A stretch of 64,000 bases of DNA from assembly GCF_910594005.1 (NCBI RefSeq), contig NC_057829.1:54295001-54359000 (forward strand), given 5' to 3'. This document shows positions 1-10,975 of this stretch, in pieces. Numbering within the stretch: the stretch's first letter is position 1; the number at the start of each line of letters is the position of its first letter. The DNA is from Cervus elaphus (lineage: Eukaryota; Chordata; Mammalia; Artiodactyla; Cervidae). The position numbers were made by a program, and so were the translations under genes. Under the pieces are notes generated by a model. It did no database searches, was not told the DNA's origin, and was given only the letters and a program-made list of their open reading frames with translations.

Positions 1-198
1 TTCCCTTGTGGCTAGCTCAGCTGGTAAGGAATACTCCTGCAATGCGGGAGACCTGGGTTCGATCTCGGGGTTGGGAAGATCTCCTAGAGAAGGGAAAGGC
101 TACCCACTCCAGTATTCTGGCCTGGAGAATTCCATGGATTATACAGTCCATGGAGTCACAGAGTCGGACACGACTGAGTGACTCTCACACTTCCACAT
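1..198 (+). mobile_element. Bov-tA SINE (tRNA-Glu-derived)
   Basis: The 5' part is tRNA-like with a pol III A-box-like stretch (tagctcagctggt) and a B-box-like stretch (ggttcgatctc). The Bov-A body follows, including the near-invariant ending agagtcggacacgactgag. An extra few bases (gcta) sit in the A-box region. Because the copy begins at the window edge, its 5' flank and target-site duplication cannot be judged. It is a non-coding retroposon mobilised in trans by LINE enzymes; the 65-codon frame across it is not a gene. Confidence 0.93.
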
Positions 199-2461
199 TC
201 TGAGCAAAATGAAGGGGAAATTAAAACTGCAAATGACTCTTGCTATAATTTTCAATGCATTTGATCAGAACTTTCATTTTCTTCCTATCTGGACTAAATC
301 ATTTCCTCAATGCACTTCTCTAGGTTGCATTTGTTGACTTAATTAAAAAGAGGATTTCAGGAGTAGTGACGTGATCACTGAGAAAAAACAGGCCTAGTGA
401 ATTTAACAATTGCAGGACATCCTGAAATTTTCATAAAACATCATATTAATATACGTCTTCAAAAATATTACATGAATGGCAATACCATGACATGATAGAG
501 AAACAAATGGAATATAGCTTATACGCTGATGTAGTATAAAATATATCATTATTTAGAAATTTTTCTCCACTATAACAACAACAGCCTCAGACATGAATAT
601 AGAATTTGCCAATTTATCTCTTAAAACTACTCAATGTTTGTAGTCCTGGAAACTATACAATGTTAGACTAAAAGTAATGAATACAAGTTAAGAAAGGAGA
701 ACTGGCCAGACGAACTCAGACAGTGAAAGTCAAGATTGAAACATGGAAATAAAAATATCATTACAGAGCAAAGCAAGACTTGAAATTCCAGACAGATTTT
801 CAACTAGAGTCTAAGCTGAGTAAATCTAAAGATTTTCTCAATTTATGCTGTGAAAATAACTGCACCCAAAGATGTTCTACCTTTTCATCAAAGCATTATC
901 AATTCATTGTTAACTCACCATTTGGAAAATATTGCATAAAGCCTCTTAGGCATATTATTTTAAATGTAGGAAAGGTACATTCCTTTTCTGTGCAAAGTGT
1001 GAATTCCCATACTGGAATGAATTAGTAATCAAGATCATTAAAATATTAAAAAAATAAAAGAGACATGCCTCAGGAATTATGCATGCCAACTTCCTTGGCA
1101 GCTAGCCTGGGTGTAACTCATAGTCACTTTCATAGGCCCTGGAACAACTAACCTGGTCTTTTGTTTTGATGATATCTTCTTATGTGGAATATCCTTCTGT
1201 TCTCCAAAGAGAAATCTTACTTCCCAGAGTTTTCATCTCTTCCTTCTCCCATTATCAGGACACTGGATTCTGTTATCTTTGCCTGATGTCCTTTCTCTGA
1301 TTATAACACATAAACAGAGGGAGCAACTGGGTACTGGCTGATGAGAAAGCTCTCAGACCCCTTCTCTGAGCAGCCTTCATCTCTCACACACCAATACCTC
1401 AAATGGTGCCACTGGAATCACTTCTGAGAGTTAACTGTCACCTGTCTTCACCTGACCTTACAGGGTCAACTCAAGAAGTCTTACTTATTCCCCTCCAATG
1501 CAATGGGGAATTCAGAAAGAGTGAGATTCTGACTTGAGGATAGGAACCGGTTCTCATCCATTTCCATATACTCAGTATGTGCCTGTCGTGTGATAGGTGC
1601 TCAGTAAAAGGTCAGTGAAATGAAAATAAACAAAATAAAATATTTGATGAGGAAATGCTAAAATTAGGGAGAAAAGGTCTAGAAAGTGAAGACCAGATAT
1701 CCACCATCTTTACCTCTTTGCTACAGATGGTCCTTGAAGTTCAAACTCACTTGTCAGGTGCCACCAACTGCTTTCTGGTAACACGTTTCTAAGAGCAAAC
1801 TGCCCTGCTTCCTGGGTTCCAGTCTTCAAACCTCTCTAGTCTAGATGTCCCTGATAATTGAGATGTCTCTCCAGGAACCTGGACCTGCAAACAATTGCAT
1901 AAGCAGAAAGTACTTTCTACCTGTCCGAGGAGTGAGAAGAAAATGGATCAGTCTACAGGGCATTAGAAAGGGAGAAGGAAAGGAATTAGAAGTATGAATG
2001 GCAGAACTACTGCATTCATCTCTGAGGAAAACTTTGTGGAAAATAAGCAGAAATGGATAGTTTTAAGGAAAACAATTTTGAGATCTCTGCTTGTTTCCAC
2101 TGACTTTAAAACTCCAAAAATCAGAATAAACTTCCATTCAGCAATTTATTAGCATTTTGCCATGTTTCCTTTTTTTTCTCTCTCTCTTTCTCTCCCTCTT
2201 ATCCTCATTCAAATGGAATCCCATAGCAAAGTGACCTTGATCCCAAAGTTTCACAGAACTTGGTGAGAGAGCACTTTTAATTCATAATTGCATACATCCA
2301 TTTTTCCCCCAAGTCGTACTCATGTTTCCAGAGTGATTCCAGTCCTGGCTCTATACAGTGGATGGAATCTAAAGCCCTATCCTATTTTAGGCCATGAACA
2401 GCCCAGACTCATGATTATTTTATGGCTATTTTTAATGACAATTGGAGAATATAAATAAGAA
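199..2461. other. Unique AT-rich stretch without a gene
   Basis: I see no gene. An 81-codon frame at 780-1025 has no recognisable domain and no coding character. A weak MIR/L2-tail-like phrase (gtgctcagtaaaagg) lies near 1590-1612. A CT-rich low-complexity tract lies at about 2168-2200. Confidence 0.6.
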
Positions 2462-2474
2462 GGAAGAGGTGAGG

Positions 2475-2756
2475 GAATTCTCTGGTGGTCCAGTGGTAAA
2501 GAATCCACCTGTCAATGCAGGGGACAGGGTTCAATGTCTGGTGCAGGAATATTCCACATGCTGTGTAGCAATTCAGCCCTTGCACCACAACTAGAGAGCC
2601 CACTCTCTAGAGCCGGGGCTCCACAACAAGTGAAGCCATCACAATGAGAAACCTGCGCACTGCAACTAGAGAGTAACTCCCACTTGCTGCAACTAGAAAA
2701 AGCCTGTGTGCTGCATCAAAAACCCAGTGTGTCCAAAAATAAATAAAGAAAAAGAG
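2475..2756 (+). mobile_element. CHR-type SINE, full length, with target-site duplication
   Basis: It starts with the tRNA-like promoter region (ggtggtccagtggtaaagaatcc) and continues into the characteristic body phrases caacaagtgaagccatc and actgcaactagagag. It ends in an A-rich (aaata)n-like tail. Near-identical 13-mers flank it at 2462-2474 (ggaagaggtgagg) and 2757-2769 (ggaagatgtgagg), one mismatch, as expected for LINE-mediated insertion. CHR SINEs are shared by cetaceans, hippos and ruminants, so this is older than the Bov-tA copies. Confidence 0.9.
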
Positions 2757-2769
2757 GGAAGATGTGAGG

Positions 2770-3629
2770 GGTGGAAAGCCAACACCTGTTGCCCCACATA
2801 CACCTGGATTTGTAGAAAGAAGGATGTTTTTCCACATCCTCTTATGATCTTAAACTCAGAGAAGACACCAAGGACCAGCTAATATAAAAGGGTACACAGA
2901 ACTAAAATCTGTGGACTTACCAAGTGTTCTTCCCTACTGTGGAAGTTACCATTTGTCAGATTTTATCCTCTGCTTAGAAATATGGAACAATCATGCAGAA
3001 TCATTTAGGTCAACCAGCGATCTTACAGATACAGGAAGTAAGATCCAGAGAGAGGAAGTGACTTGCTAATGTTGGTGTGGCTTGTAAATACCAGAGTCAG
3101 TACTTGGACAAGTGGTTTCCTGGTCTCAGTTTGGCGTACTTTCTTCCATACTACTCCTTCTTTTCATAAAACTTCCCTGGAAGTTTAATATGATGTTCTG
3201 TCAAGTAAGGTGCCTAAAATAACTTACCAAATTCACAGTTCATGAGTCAGCAATTACATGAGCGGGAGAAAAATAAACCAGAGGGAGAAATCTAATGACA
3301 AGTATTTTGGATAAATGACTCAAAGGCGTGAGGACACAATGCAGTTTATAAATTAATTTAAAATGTCTCCTTAAATAAGTCCGACACAACTGAGCACACA
3401 CATCATCATTATCATCTCCTTAAACCAACACTTTGATTGAAATATATTGAGATGCTGTCCTCATGCTCCAGGCTGTGACTCAAGGCCACTTTCATTTTGG
3501 GAGGATCTAGCAAATGTGGTCCAAGAATCCTATACCATCCAAACTGTTGTACCCAAGTGAACAGAAATGAGAAGCATTGTCAAAGACTGAGTTTATCCTC
3601 ACTCACCCTTGCTAAAAAGGTGATGAACA
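2770..3629. other. Mostly unique sequence with a MIR remnant
   Basis: No gene is seen. About 3005-3125 resembles the MIR core: a stretch like gaggaagtgacttgctaatg followed by a degraded cagagtcagtacttgg, matching the usual accession-of-exon-like MIR pattern. A short Bov-A-like phrase (gtccgacacaactgagcac) lies near 3379-3398. Confidence 0.5.
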
Positions 3630-4060
3630 TTATAAATCAACTATATTTCCAATTAAAACAAAGAAAAAATGGAATATAAACAACAAGGTCCTATTGTATA
3701 GCACAGAGAACTATATTCAATATCTTATGATAAGCCATAATGGAAAAGAATATATTTTTTTTTTAAATTTATATACATACCCTGATTCTGAGAAAGATTG
3801 AGGGCAGGAGGAGAAGGAGTTGACAGAGGATGAGATGATTGGATGGCATCACCAACTCAATGGATGTGAGTTTGACCAAAGTCAAGGAGATAGTGAAGGG
3901 CAAGGAAGCCTTGTGTGCTGCATTCCATGGGGTTGCAAAGGGTCAGACATGACTTAGGGACTAAACAACAATACATACGTATAAATGAATCACTTTTCTG
4001 TACAGCGGTAATTAACACAACATTGTAAATCAACTACTTCAATTTAAAAATTAAAATTAA
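3630..4060 (+). mobile_element. L1 3' UTR fragment split by BovB
   Basis: The left part has the ruminant L1 tail phrases acaaggtcctattgtatagc and gaactatattcaatatc. The right part resumes at 3979 with cacttttctgtacagcgg and aacattgtaaatcaacta. The BovB at 3781-3970 separates the halves. Only the 3' UTR remains, with no coding sequence. Confidence 0.85.
3781..3970 (+). mobile_element. BovB 3' fragment nested in L1
   Basis: This is the last ~190 bp of BovB, severely 5' truncated. Diagnostic phrases are gaggagaaggagttgacaga, ggatggcatcaccaactcaa and a terminal ACAACA-type tail. Identical 8-mers (atacatac) lie immediately outside at 3773-3780 and 3971-3978, so the insertion boundaries are directly visible. 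Confidence 0.93.
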
Positions 4061-4194
4061 AAAAGCAATGAATGAATATAGTTTGGGAAGAAGGATTTGA
4101 ATTCAGAAAGATGGTATATTTTATATTTTCTGTTTATAGTCAAATATTTTAAAGTTGAAAATAAGAAAATAAAAAATCAAGCCATACTGAAACT

Positions 4195-4500
4195 TAAAAC
4201 AAAGTTAAACTAAAGATGATCAAAAGGTACAATTTTCTAGTCATAAAGTAAATTAATCCTGGGACTATCTCATACAGTATTGTGGCTATAATTAATAATA
4301 CTGCATTGTATATTTGAAAGTTGCTAGGAGAGTACATCTGAAAAGTTCCCATCACTCAAAATATTTTGTAACTATGTGTGGTGATGGATGTTAAGAAGAT
4401 TTATTATTTTTCAATATATACAAATATCAAACCATTATATTGCACCCCTGAAATTAATATAATGCTAGACTTCAGCTTTATCTCAATGAAAATGGAGCTC
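4195..4500 (+). mobile_element. Old L1 3' end
   Basis: The stretch contains the older L1 3' UTR pattern: tagtcataaagtaaatt, a phrase like actgcattgtatatttgaaag, and gcacccctgaaattaatata. The same pattern recurs at 9290-9398 and 10825-10960. No reading frame is preserved. Confidence 0.75.
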
Positions 4501-4750
4501 TAATATACTCAAGAATCTGGTGAGTATTTTTGTTAGAGGGCATACGACACATAGAGTTTAGAGAACTGGGGCTCCTGAGGAAAATAAATAAATGCTGACA
4601 AACTAACATAGCACATGAAACAGCTAATGGCAGTAAATCAGGCATCCTCCATCAAGAGCAATTATGTTTTGCTCTTTTATTTATTCAGGAAACATGTCAA
4701 TGTGTTAGAAATTAAGGATACAGATGAATCAAGCCTGGCTTTCATTCTCA

Positions 4751-4948
4751 GGGTCTTCCCTAGTGGCTTGGACTGTAAAGAATCTGCCTGTAATGCAGGA
4801 GACCCAGATTTGATCCCTGGAGAAGGGAAAGGCTACCCACCCTAGTATTCTTGCCTAGAGAATTCCGTGGACAGTGGAGCCTGGTGTGCAACAGTCCATG
4901 GGGTCGCAAAGAGCTGGACATGACTGAGTAACACTTGTTTTACTTTGC
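4751..4948 (+). mobile_element. Bov-tA SINE with target-site duplication
   Basis: A tRNA-like head and the Bov-A body (gtccatggggtcgcaaagag) are present. Identical 10-mers, ttcattctca, flank it at 4741-4750 and 4949-4958. The head is diverged and lacks a clean B-box. Confidence 0.92.
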
Positions 4949-4958
4949 TTCATTCTCA

Positions 4959-6187
4959 AGCTAATTAGGGAAATAGGACATGACCATTGGAATTTCAATA
5001 CAGACTATAAGAAGGTTTTAATAGACTGTGGACTTATAGATGTTAAACCCTGGTGACCAAGAAGCAGAAAAAAAGTATAATTTTCCACAGCAGGATGCAT
5101 TTAGGCGGGGGTAACTAGAAGGTTGATTCTAATATTAGGTTTGTAAGGCTTCAGTGGTAGCTGGAATCAGGAAGGAAGTTAAATTTGTAGGAATGGGGTG
5201 TGATGGAAAGTCTGATCTTAATAATCATGTCATTTCCTTCTCTGGAGCTCATATTTCTATTCTATAAAAGGGAGCTTAAAAAATATATTCACAGAATTAC
5301 TGAGAAGATGCCAAGGATTAATATTGTAGCCCTTTTACTCCATTTAGCTATCAAGTGTCCCACAAGGGAGAATGCCAACTGGAAGGATTCATCCAAATCA
5401 CATTAATCTTAATCTCTAACCTCTAAATCTCTAACTATCCACTCTTCATTGCCAGTGCTCACTTCAGTTCAATCATCATTTTTGAAGGTTTTCTTCACAT
5501 CTGGTCTTAGCATATGAAGATTAATAACACACCCATTCTGTCACTGAGGAACTTCAAATTCTTTCCCTAAAAGTTTTCCCTGTAGTCATATAGCATTTTG
5601 TTTATATCTTTAAGATATAAATCTTTATTAATATCTTATGAAAATAATTATCCCACTGAACTTGGGGGGAATGTTACCGTCATACCACCAAATTACAAGC
5701 TTTCTTTGAGTGATGTCAACCTAATTCTTATTCAATTTTGTATCCTCAAACTTGTATTAAAAAATGCCTGCCATAAAACCATGCCCAATAATTGCTTTTG
5801 TTGTTGTTTATTTGTTTGTCTTTCTTGAATTGAAAATGATCATAAAAATAATATTGAATGCAAAATCACTGGATTTTATGTCACTGTAGTTCCAGTATTC
5901 CTAGAAGATTTTTTTTTGTTTTATTCCCAACATACACAAATTGGTTTATGTATGATAGTTATCATCATTAAAGGATTCCATGCAATGGCTTGTGTTTGTT
6001 TAAGTGATGTGGATTGTTTATCAGATTAGGGTATCACTTCTATTTCTCTTCTGCCTCTCCACACCTAATTCCCTAGAACTAGTAGTATCCCAACAAACTG
6101 CCCTTTCTTTCCTATACGGAAGAGTCATGGTTTATTTCTACCACTTCCTTTTCCTGACATAAACCCATTCCTAGTCTAGTAGGTTTG
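4959..6187. other. Unique AT-rich stretch without a gene
   Basis: Frames of 68 and 76 codons at 5200-5406 and 5598-5828 have no domain, no conserved motif and AT-driven composition. I treat them as chance. No repeat family was recognised. Confidence 0.55.
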
Positions 6188-6369
6188 GGGGACTTCCCTG
6201 GTGGTCCAGGGGTTAAGACTACACCTTCCAAAGCAGGGGATACAACTTTGACCCCTGGTTGGGGAGGTAAGATCCCACAAGCCTCATAGTTATAAAACCA
6301 AAACATAAAAACAGAAGTAACAGTGTAACAAGTTCAATAAATACTTTAAAGATGGTCTATGGTCCACAT

Positions 6370-6636
6370 GGTCTATGGCACCCCACTCCAGCACTCTTGC
6401 CTGGAAAATCCCATGGACGGAGGAGCCTGGTGGGCTGCAGTCCACGGGGTCGCTAAGAGTCGGACACGACTGAGCGACTTCACTTTCACTTTTCACTTTC
6501 ATGCATTGGAGAAGGAAATGGCAACCCATTCCAGTGTTCTTGCCTGGAGAATCCCAGGGACGGGGGAGCCTGGTGGGCTGCCATCTATGGGGTTGCACAG
6601 AGTCGGACACAACTGATGTGACTTAGCAGCAGCAGC
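6370..6636 (+). mobile_element. BOV-A2 dimeric SINE with target-site duplication
   Basis: Two Bov-A monomers are joined by the cactttcacttttcactttc linker. The element ends in the AGC-repeat tail (agcagcagcag) diagnostic of BOV-A2. Identical 11-mers, atggtccacat, flank it at 6359-6369 and 6637-6647. High similarity between the monomers suggests a fairly young copy. Another BOV-A2 lies in the L1 at 41315. Confidence 0.95.
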
Positions 6637-6647
6637 ATGGTCCACAT

Positions 6648-6735
6648 AGACCTGTAGAATCTTATGGACAGAGGAGCCTGGTGGGCTACAGTCCATGAGA
6701 TTGCAGAGTTGGACATGACTGAAGTGACTGGGCAC
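6648..6735 (+). mobile_element. Bov-A fragment
   Basis: Only the 3' half of a Bov-A unit is present (gaggagcctggtgggctaca, then tggacatgactgaagtgac). It lies between the BOV-A2 and the host SINE tail and probably predates the BOV-A2. Confidence 0.85.
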
Positions 6736-6775
6736 ATGTTCCACATCAAAAAAAAAAAAAAAAAAGATTCTTCAG

Positions 6776-7312
6776 TCCTCCCTGCTGGCTCAGTGGTGAA
6801 GAGTCCACCTGCCAACGCAGGAGAAATGCATTCAGCCTCTGATCCAGGAGTCCACATGCCTTGAGGCAATTAGGCCCATGTGCCACAGCGACTGAGCCCA
6901 TATGCTGCAACTACGGAAGCCCTCACACCCTAGAACCTGCACTCCGCAACAAGAGAACCCATCGCAATGAGAAGCTGTGTACCTTACTAGGGAGTAGCCT
7001 CCATTCACTGCAACTAGAGAAAGCCAGGGCTTCTCAATTGGCTCAGTAGTCAAAAACTCGCCTGACAATGCAGGAGACATGAGAGATGTGGGTTCGATCC
7101 CTGGGTCAGGAAGATTCCCTGGAGAGGGAAATGGCAACCCACTCCGGTGTTCTTGTCTGGAGAATCCCATGGACAGAGGAACCTGATGGGCTATAGTGCA
7201 CGGGGTCACAAAGAGTCGGACACGACTGCAGAGACTTAGCACATCACAGAGAAAGCCCAGACAGCAATGAAGACCCAGCACAGCCATAAATAAATAAATA
7301 CAATCAAAATAA
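6776..7312 (+). mobile_element. CHR SINE split by Bov-tA
   Basis: The left part spans 6776-7025 and carries ctggctcagtggtgaagagt and cgcaacaagagaaccc. The right part spans 7258-7312 and carries agcaatgaagacccagcac and an (aaat)n tail. The halves rejoin cleanly once the Bov-tA at 7026-7247 is removed. Confidence 0.9.
7026..7247 (+). mobile_element. Bov-tA SINE nested in CHR, with target-site duplication
   Basis: A full-length unit with an intact B-box (ggttcgatccctgg) and the Bov-A ending agagtcggacacgactg. The 10-mer agagaaagcc occurs at 7016-7025 and again at 7248-7257, so the insertion boundaries are exact to a base or two. Confidence 0.95.
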
Positions 7313-7679
7313 ACATTTTTTAAAATCTTGAAAAAAAGAAACTCAGTCTTTAGTTATAATGCCAAGCATTAGATAGACATTGCCCAAATTTCCAACCTGG
7401 AGTATAAAACTTTGACTAATGGATCTCCAGCTAACTCTGACAGAAGCTGTACCTGGGAAAATAAAATGGACTTTTCAAGGGATAAAGAATCCTATGTAAC
7501 ATACATATTAGCTTCAGAAAATGAAAGGGGAAGAGTAAACTTAATCCCTCCTCAGATGTAACACTGTTTTTCATCCAGAAGCTTTATTATATGTGCAACT
7601 GCCTAGGGTTCAGCTGGGTAACAGAAAAGAATCTAGCTTGATGTTATTTTTTTTAGCAAACATCTACTCATCTCTAACC
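7313..7679. other. Unique stretch without a gene
   Basis: No open frame, repeat or motif was recognised in this stretch. Confidence 0.55.
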
Positions 7680-7772
7680 CAGGGAGATAGTGAAGGACAA
7701 GGGGGCCTGGTGTGTTGCAGTCCATGGATCACAAAGATTCGTACATGACAGTGGCTAAACAACAACAATCAG
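7680..7772 (+). mobile_element. BovB 3' terminal fragment
   Basis: About 90 bp of the BovB 3' end, including agggagatagtgaaggacaa and cctggtgtgttgcagtccat, with an ACAACAACA tail. It is diverged and 5' truncated. No target-site duplication was found by eye. Confidence 0.85.
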
Positions 7773-7954
7773 AATGAAAATCTAGGCTTTAAGGGATAAT
7801 GCAAACAAAGGCATTCTAGTAAACAAGCACCAAGGCTTAACTGAATCCTAATTTGCCCATATTAAAATTTCACTAATTTTTCATTCATCTATATCACCAA
7901 TTTTTCAAACAAATGTAACAGGTAGATCTCTTTGGAATGTGTCTGACTGCTTAT

Positions 7955-8095
7955 GAAATTTATTCATTCAGTTAACTCTTATTCTGTGTTCAGAATTGTG
8001 CCAATCAATAGGGTTAGAGAGACGGAAGCCACTGCCTGTTCTCAAGGTAACTGGTTTAGTTAGTGGGGAAGACGGATAAGTATACATGTTGCAAA
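7955..8095 (-). mobile_element. L2 3' end remnant
   Basis: Degraded match to the reverse complement of the L2 tail: attcattcagttaactctta, then cactgcctgttctcaaggta and agtggggaagacgg. These follow the order of the L2 3' terminus. It is much diverged, hence moderate confidence. Confidence 0.6.
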
Positions 8096-8534
8096 TCACA
8101 CACATAACACCACAATTTGAAATTTTCTTGACTTGAGAATAAAAAAGCCATGTCAAGTGTGAAAGAAAATGATTTTTAATGACCCTCCCCAAAGAATCTA
8201 TTAATATTCAAAATTAAAAGAAATTTTTAAAAAATCTAGACTAGAGAACAATGGGGGTGAAGGACAAAGGAACTCAAATGTCTAGAGTAAGAGGAAAAGG
8301 ATAATGAGTCAGAAAAAAGTATTAAAAGAATCTAGGGTGAGTCTTGTTGTGAGAAGAGTAGGACTTGAAAAGAGAATTCCTGGGATCCAGACAAAGAAAA
8401 CATTAGTGTCCAGAAAGATGGAAAAAGTGAAATCAAATGAAATAAGTATGTATTCCAAGACTATGTATACCAGGAGTTGGCATGCATGTATACCATGCGA
8501 TTTGGGGGTTTGAACACTAAACCTAAACATATGG
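8096..8534. other. Unassigned stretch
   Basis: No gene is seen. A 69-codon plus frame and a 73-codon minus frame overlap here and neither has recognisable features. Confidence 0.5.
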
Positions 8535-9398
8535 ACTCTATATGATTATATGATCCAATTAAAAGAATGGGCATAGGAACTGAATAGACATTTTTCCCAA
8601 AGAAGGCACACAGATGGCCAAAAGGCACATGAAAAGGTGCTCAGCATCACTAATCATTTGGGAAATGCAAATCACAGTCATAGTAAGATATCACCTCACA
8701 CCTGTTAGAGTGGCTATTATCAAGAAGACAAGAAATAACAAGAGTTGGTGAGGATGTGGAGAAAAAGGGAATCTTTGTACACTGCTGGAGAGAGTGTAAG
8801 TTGGTATAGCCACTCTATAAAACAGTGTGGAGGTTCCTCAAAAATTAAAAATAGAACTATCATATGATACAGCAATTCCACTTCTGGGTATTTATTCAAA
8901 GGAAACACAAACACTAATTTGAGAGGACATATGTATCTCCTTGTTCATTGCAGCATTATTTATGATAGTCAAGACATGGACACAACCTAAGTGTCCATCA
9001 ACAGATGAATGGATAAAGATGTGGTTTATATACACAATAGAATATTACTCAGCCATTAAAAAGAAGGAAGTTTTAGCTTTTTGGACAGTCGGGGTGACTT
9101 TGAAAGCATTATGCTAAGAGAAATAAGTCAGACAGAGAAGAAACAAATAACAGTTGATATCATTGTATGTGGAATCAAAAACAAACAAGCCAAAAATCAG
9201 AGACACAGAGAATAGATTGGTGGTTGCCAGAGGCAGCGTGGAGCAGGGGGTAAGGTGTGTGAAATAAAGAAAGGTCATCAAAAGGTACAAATGTTCAGTT
9301 ATAAAATAAATAAGTCTTGGGGATGTAATGTACAGCATGGTGACTAATTAATACTGTACTCTATATTTGAAAGTTGATGAGACCAAATCTTAAAAAAT
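8535..9398 (+). mobile_element. Old L1: ORF2 C-terminal region and 3' UTR
   Basis: The sequence follows the L1 ORF2 C-terminus in order: agaaggcacacagatggcca, gaaatgcaaatcacagtcat, gtatagccactctataaaac, tgtccatcaacagatgaatg and tattactcagccattaaaaa. The older L1 3' UTR follows. Many stops break the frame. It is interrupted by the younger L1 at 9408 and resumes at 10825-10975. Confidence 0.9.
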
Positions 9399-9407
9399 TT
9401 CTCATCA

Positions 9408-10815
9408 TTTGTTTATTTTTGCTTTTATTTCCAATATTCTGGGAGGTGGGTCATAGAGGATCCTGCTGTGATTTATGTTGGAGAGTGTTTTGCCTATGTT
9501 CTCCTCTAGGAGTTTTATAGTTTCTGGTCTTACATTTAGATCTTTAATCCATTTTGAGTTTATTTTTGTGTATGGTGTTAGAAAGTGTTCTAGTTTCATT
9601 CTTTTACAAGTGGTTGACCAGGTGAAGCTTTTGCACAACAAAGGAAACTATAAGCAAGGTGAAAAGACAGCCTTCAGAATGGGAGAAAATAATAGCAAAT
9701 GAAGAAACAGACAAAGGATTAATCTCAAAAATATACAAGCAACTCCTGCAGCTCAATTCCAGAAAAATAAATGACCCAATCAAAAAATGGGCAAAAGATC
9801 TAAACAGACATTTCTCCAAAGAAGACATACAGATGGCTAACAAACACATGAAAAGATGCTCAACATCACTCATTATCAGAGAAATGCAAATCAAAACCTC
9901 AATGAGGTACCATTACACGCCAGTCAGGATGGCTGCTATCCAAAAGTCTACAAGCAATAAATGCTGGAGAGGGTGTGGAGAAAAGGGAACCCTCTTACAC
10001 TGTTGGTGGGAATGCAAACTAGTACAGCCACTATGGAGAACAGTGTAGAGATTCCTTAAAAAACTGGAAATAGAACTGCCATATGACCCAGCAATCCCAC
10101 TGCTGGGCATACACACCAAGGAAACCAGATCTGAAAGAGACACGTGTACCCCAATGTTCATCGCAGCACTGTTTATAATAGCCAGGACATGGAAGCAACC
10201 TAGATGCTCATCAGCAGACGAATGGATAAGTAAGCTGTGGTACATATATGCAATGGAATATTACTCAGCCATTAAAAAGAATTCATTTGAATCAGTTCTA
10301 ATGAGATGGATGAAACTGGAGCCCATTATACAGAGTGAAATAAGCCAGAAAGATAAACACCAATACAGTATACTAATGCATATATATGGAATTTAGAAAG
10401 ATGGTAACGATAACCCTATATGCAAGACAGAAAAAGAGACACAGATGTATAGAACAGACTTTTAGACTCTGTGGGAGAAGGCAAGGGTGGGATGTTCTGA
10501 GAGAACAGCATTGAAACAAGTATACTATCAAGGGTGAAACAGATCACCAGCCCAGGCTGGATGCATGAGACAAGTGTTCGGGGCTGGTGCACTGGGAAGA
10601 CCCAGAGGGATGGGATGGAGAGGGAGGTGGGAGGGGGGATCGGGATGGGGAACACACGTAAATCCATGGCTGATTCATGTCAATGTATGGCAGAAACCAC
10701 TACAATATGGTAAAGTAATTAGCCTCCAACTAATAAAAACAAATGGAAAAAAAATAATAAAATAAAGGAACCACTAGAGTAGTGGCTAGCACACACACAA
10801 ACACACACAAAAAAG
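9408..10815 (+). mobile_element. L1_BT-like insertion with 5' inversion
   Basis: The segment at about 9408-9621 is L1 ORF2 on the minus strand: its minus translation reads KLEHFLTPYTKINSKWIKDL, homologous to the main L1 at 44921. From 9622 the sequence is plus-strand L1 ORF2, starting about 20 nt downstream of where the inverted part ends in L1 coordinates. It then runs through the 3' UTR to an A-rich end. The 9-mer ttctcatca flanks the whole unit at 9399-9407 and 10816-10824. This is the structure expected from twin priming. Confidence 0.92.
9622..10396 (+). pseudogene. L1 ORF2 C-terminal remnant with one nonsense codon
   Basis: The C-terminal part of L1 ORF2p (endonuclease/reverse transcriptase protein) is readable: KRQPSEWEKIIANEETDKG, then the Cys-rich region CWRGCGEKGTLLHCWWECK at about 9960-10018. 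An amber codon at 10046-10048 replaces an expected Trp after LWRTV. The same frame continues to YAMEYYSAIKKNSFES and ends near 10396. There is no reverse-transcriptase core or endonuclease, because the copy is 5' truncated and inverted. It cannot be functional. Confidence 0.85.
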
Positions 10816-10824
10816 TTCTCATCA

Positions 10825-10975
10825 GAAGAAAAAAATTGCAACAATGTGTGTGATGAATGCTAATTAGAAACTGTGCTGATCACTGCAATATGTACAAATA
10901 TTGAATCATTACATTCTATACCTAAAACTAATATAATGTTTTAGATCAATTATATCTCAAAAAAAGGAGAATTAA
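10825..10975 (+). mobile_element. Old L1 3' end, right half
   Basis: It continues the 3' UTR interrupted at 9398: gtgtgtgatgaatgctaatt, ctgcaatatgtacaaatatt and aaaactaatataatgtttt, ending in an A-rich tail. Together with 8535-9398 it forms one older element. Confidence 0.8.

Larger units (their letters stand above)
6188..6770 (+). mobile_element. tRNA-derived CHR-type SINE carrying later insertions
   Basis: The head (gacttccctggtggtccagg) and B-box-like region are at 6188-6275. A tail region with ttcaataaatactttaaaga lies at 6334-6352. The tail end (ccacatc followed by an A-run) reappears at about 6741-6767. The separation is explained by a Bov-A fragment (6648-6735) and a BOV-A2 (6370-6636) that landed inside. 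Confidence 0.75.

Noticed and set aside
1..198. Possible functional tRNA genes in the Bov-tA and CHR heads
   Set aside because: The heads retain only A- and B-box-like text and no complete cloverleaf; they are SINE promoters.
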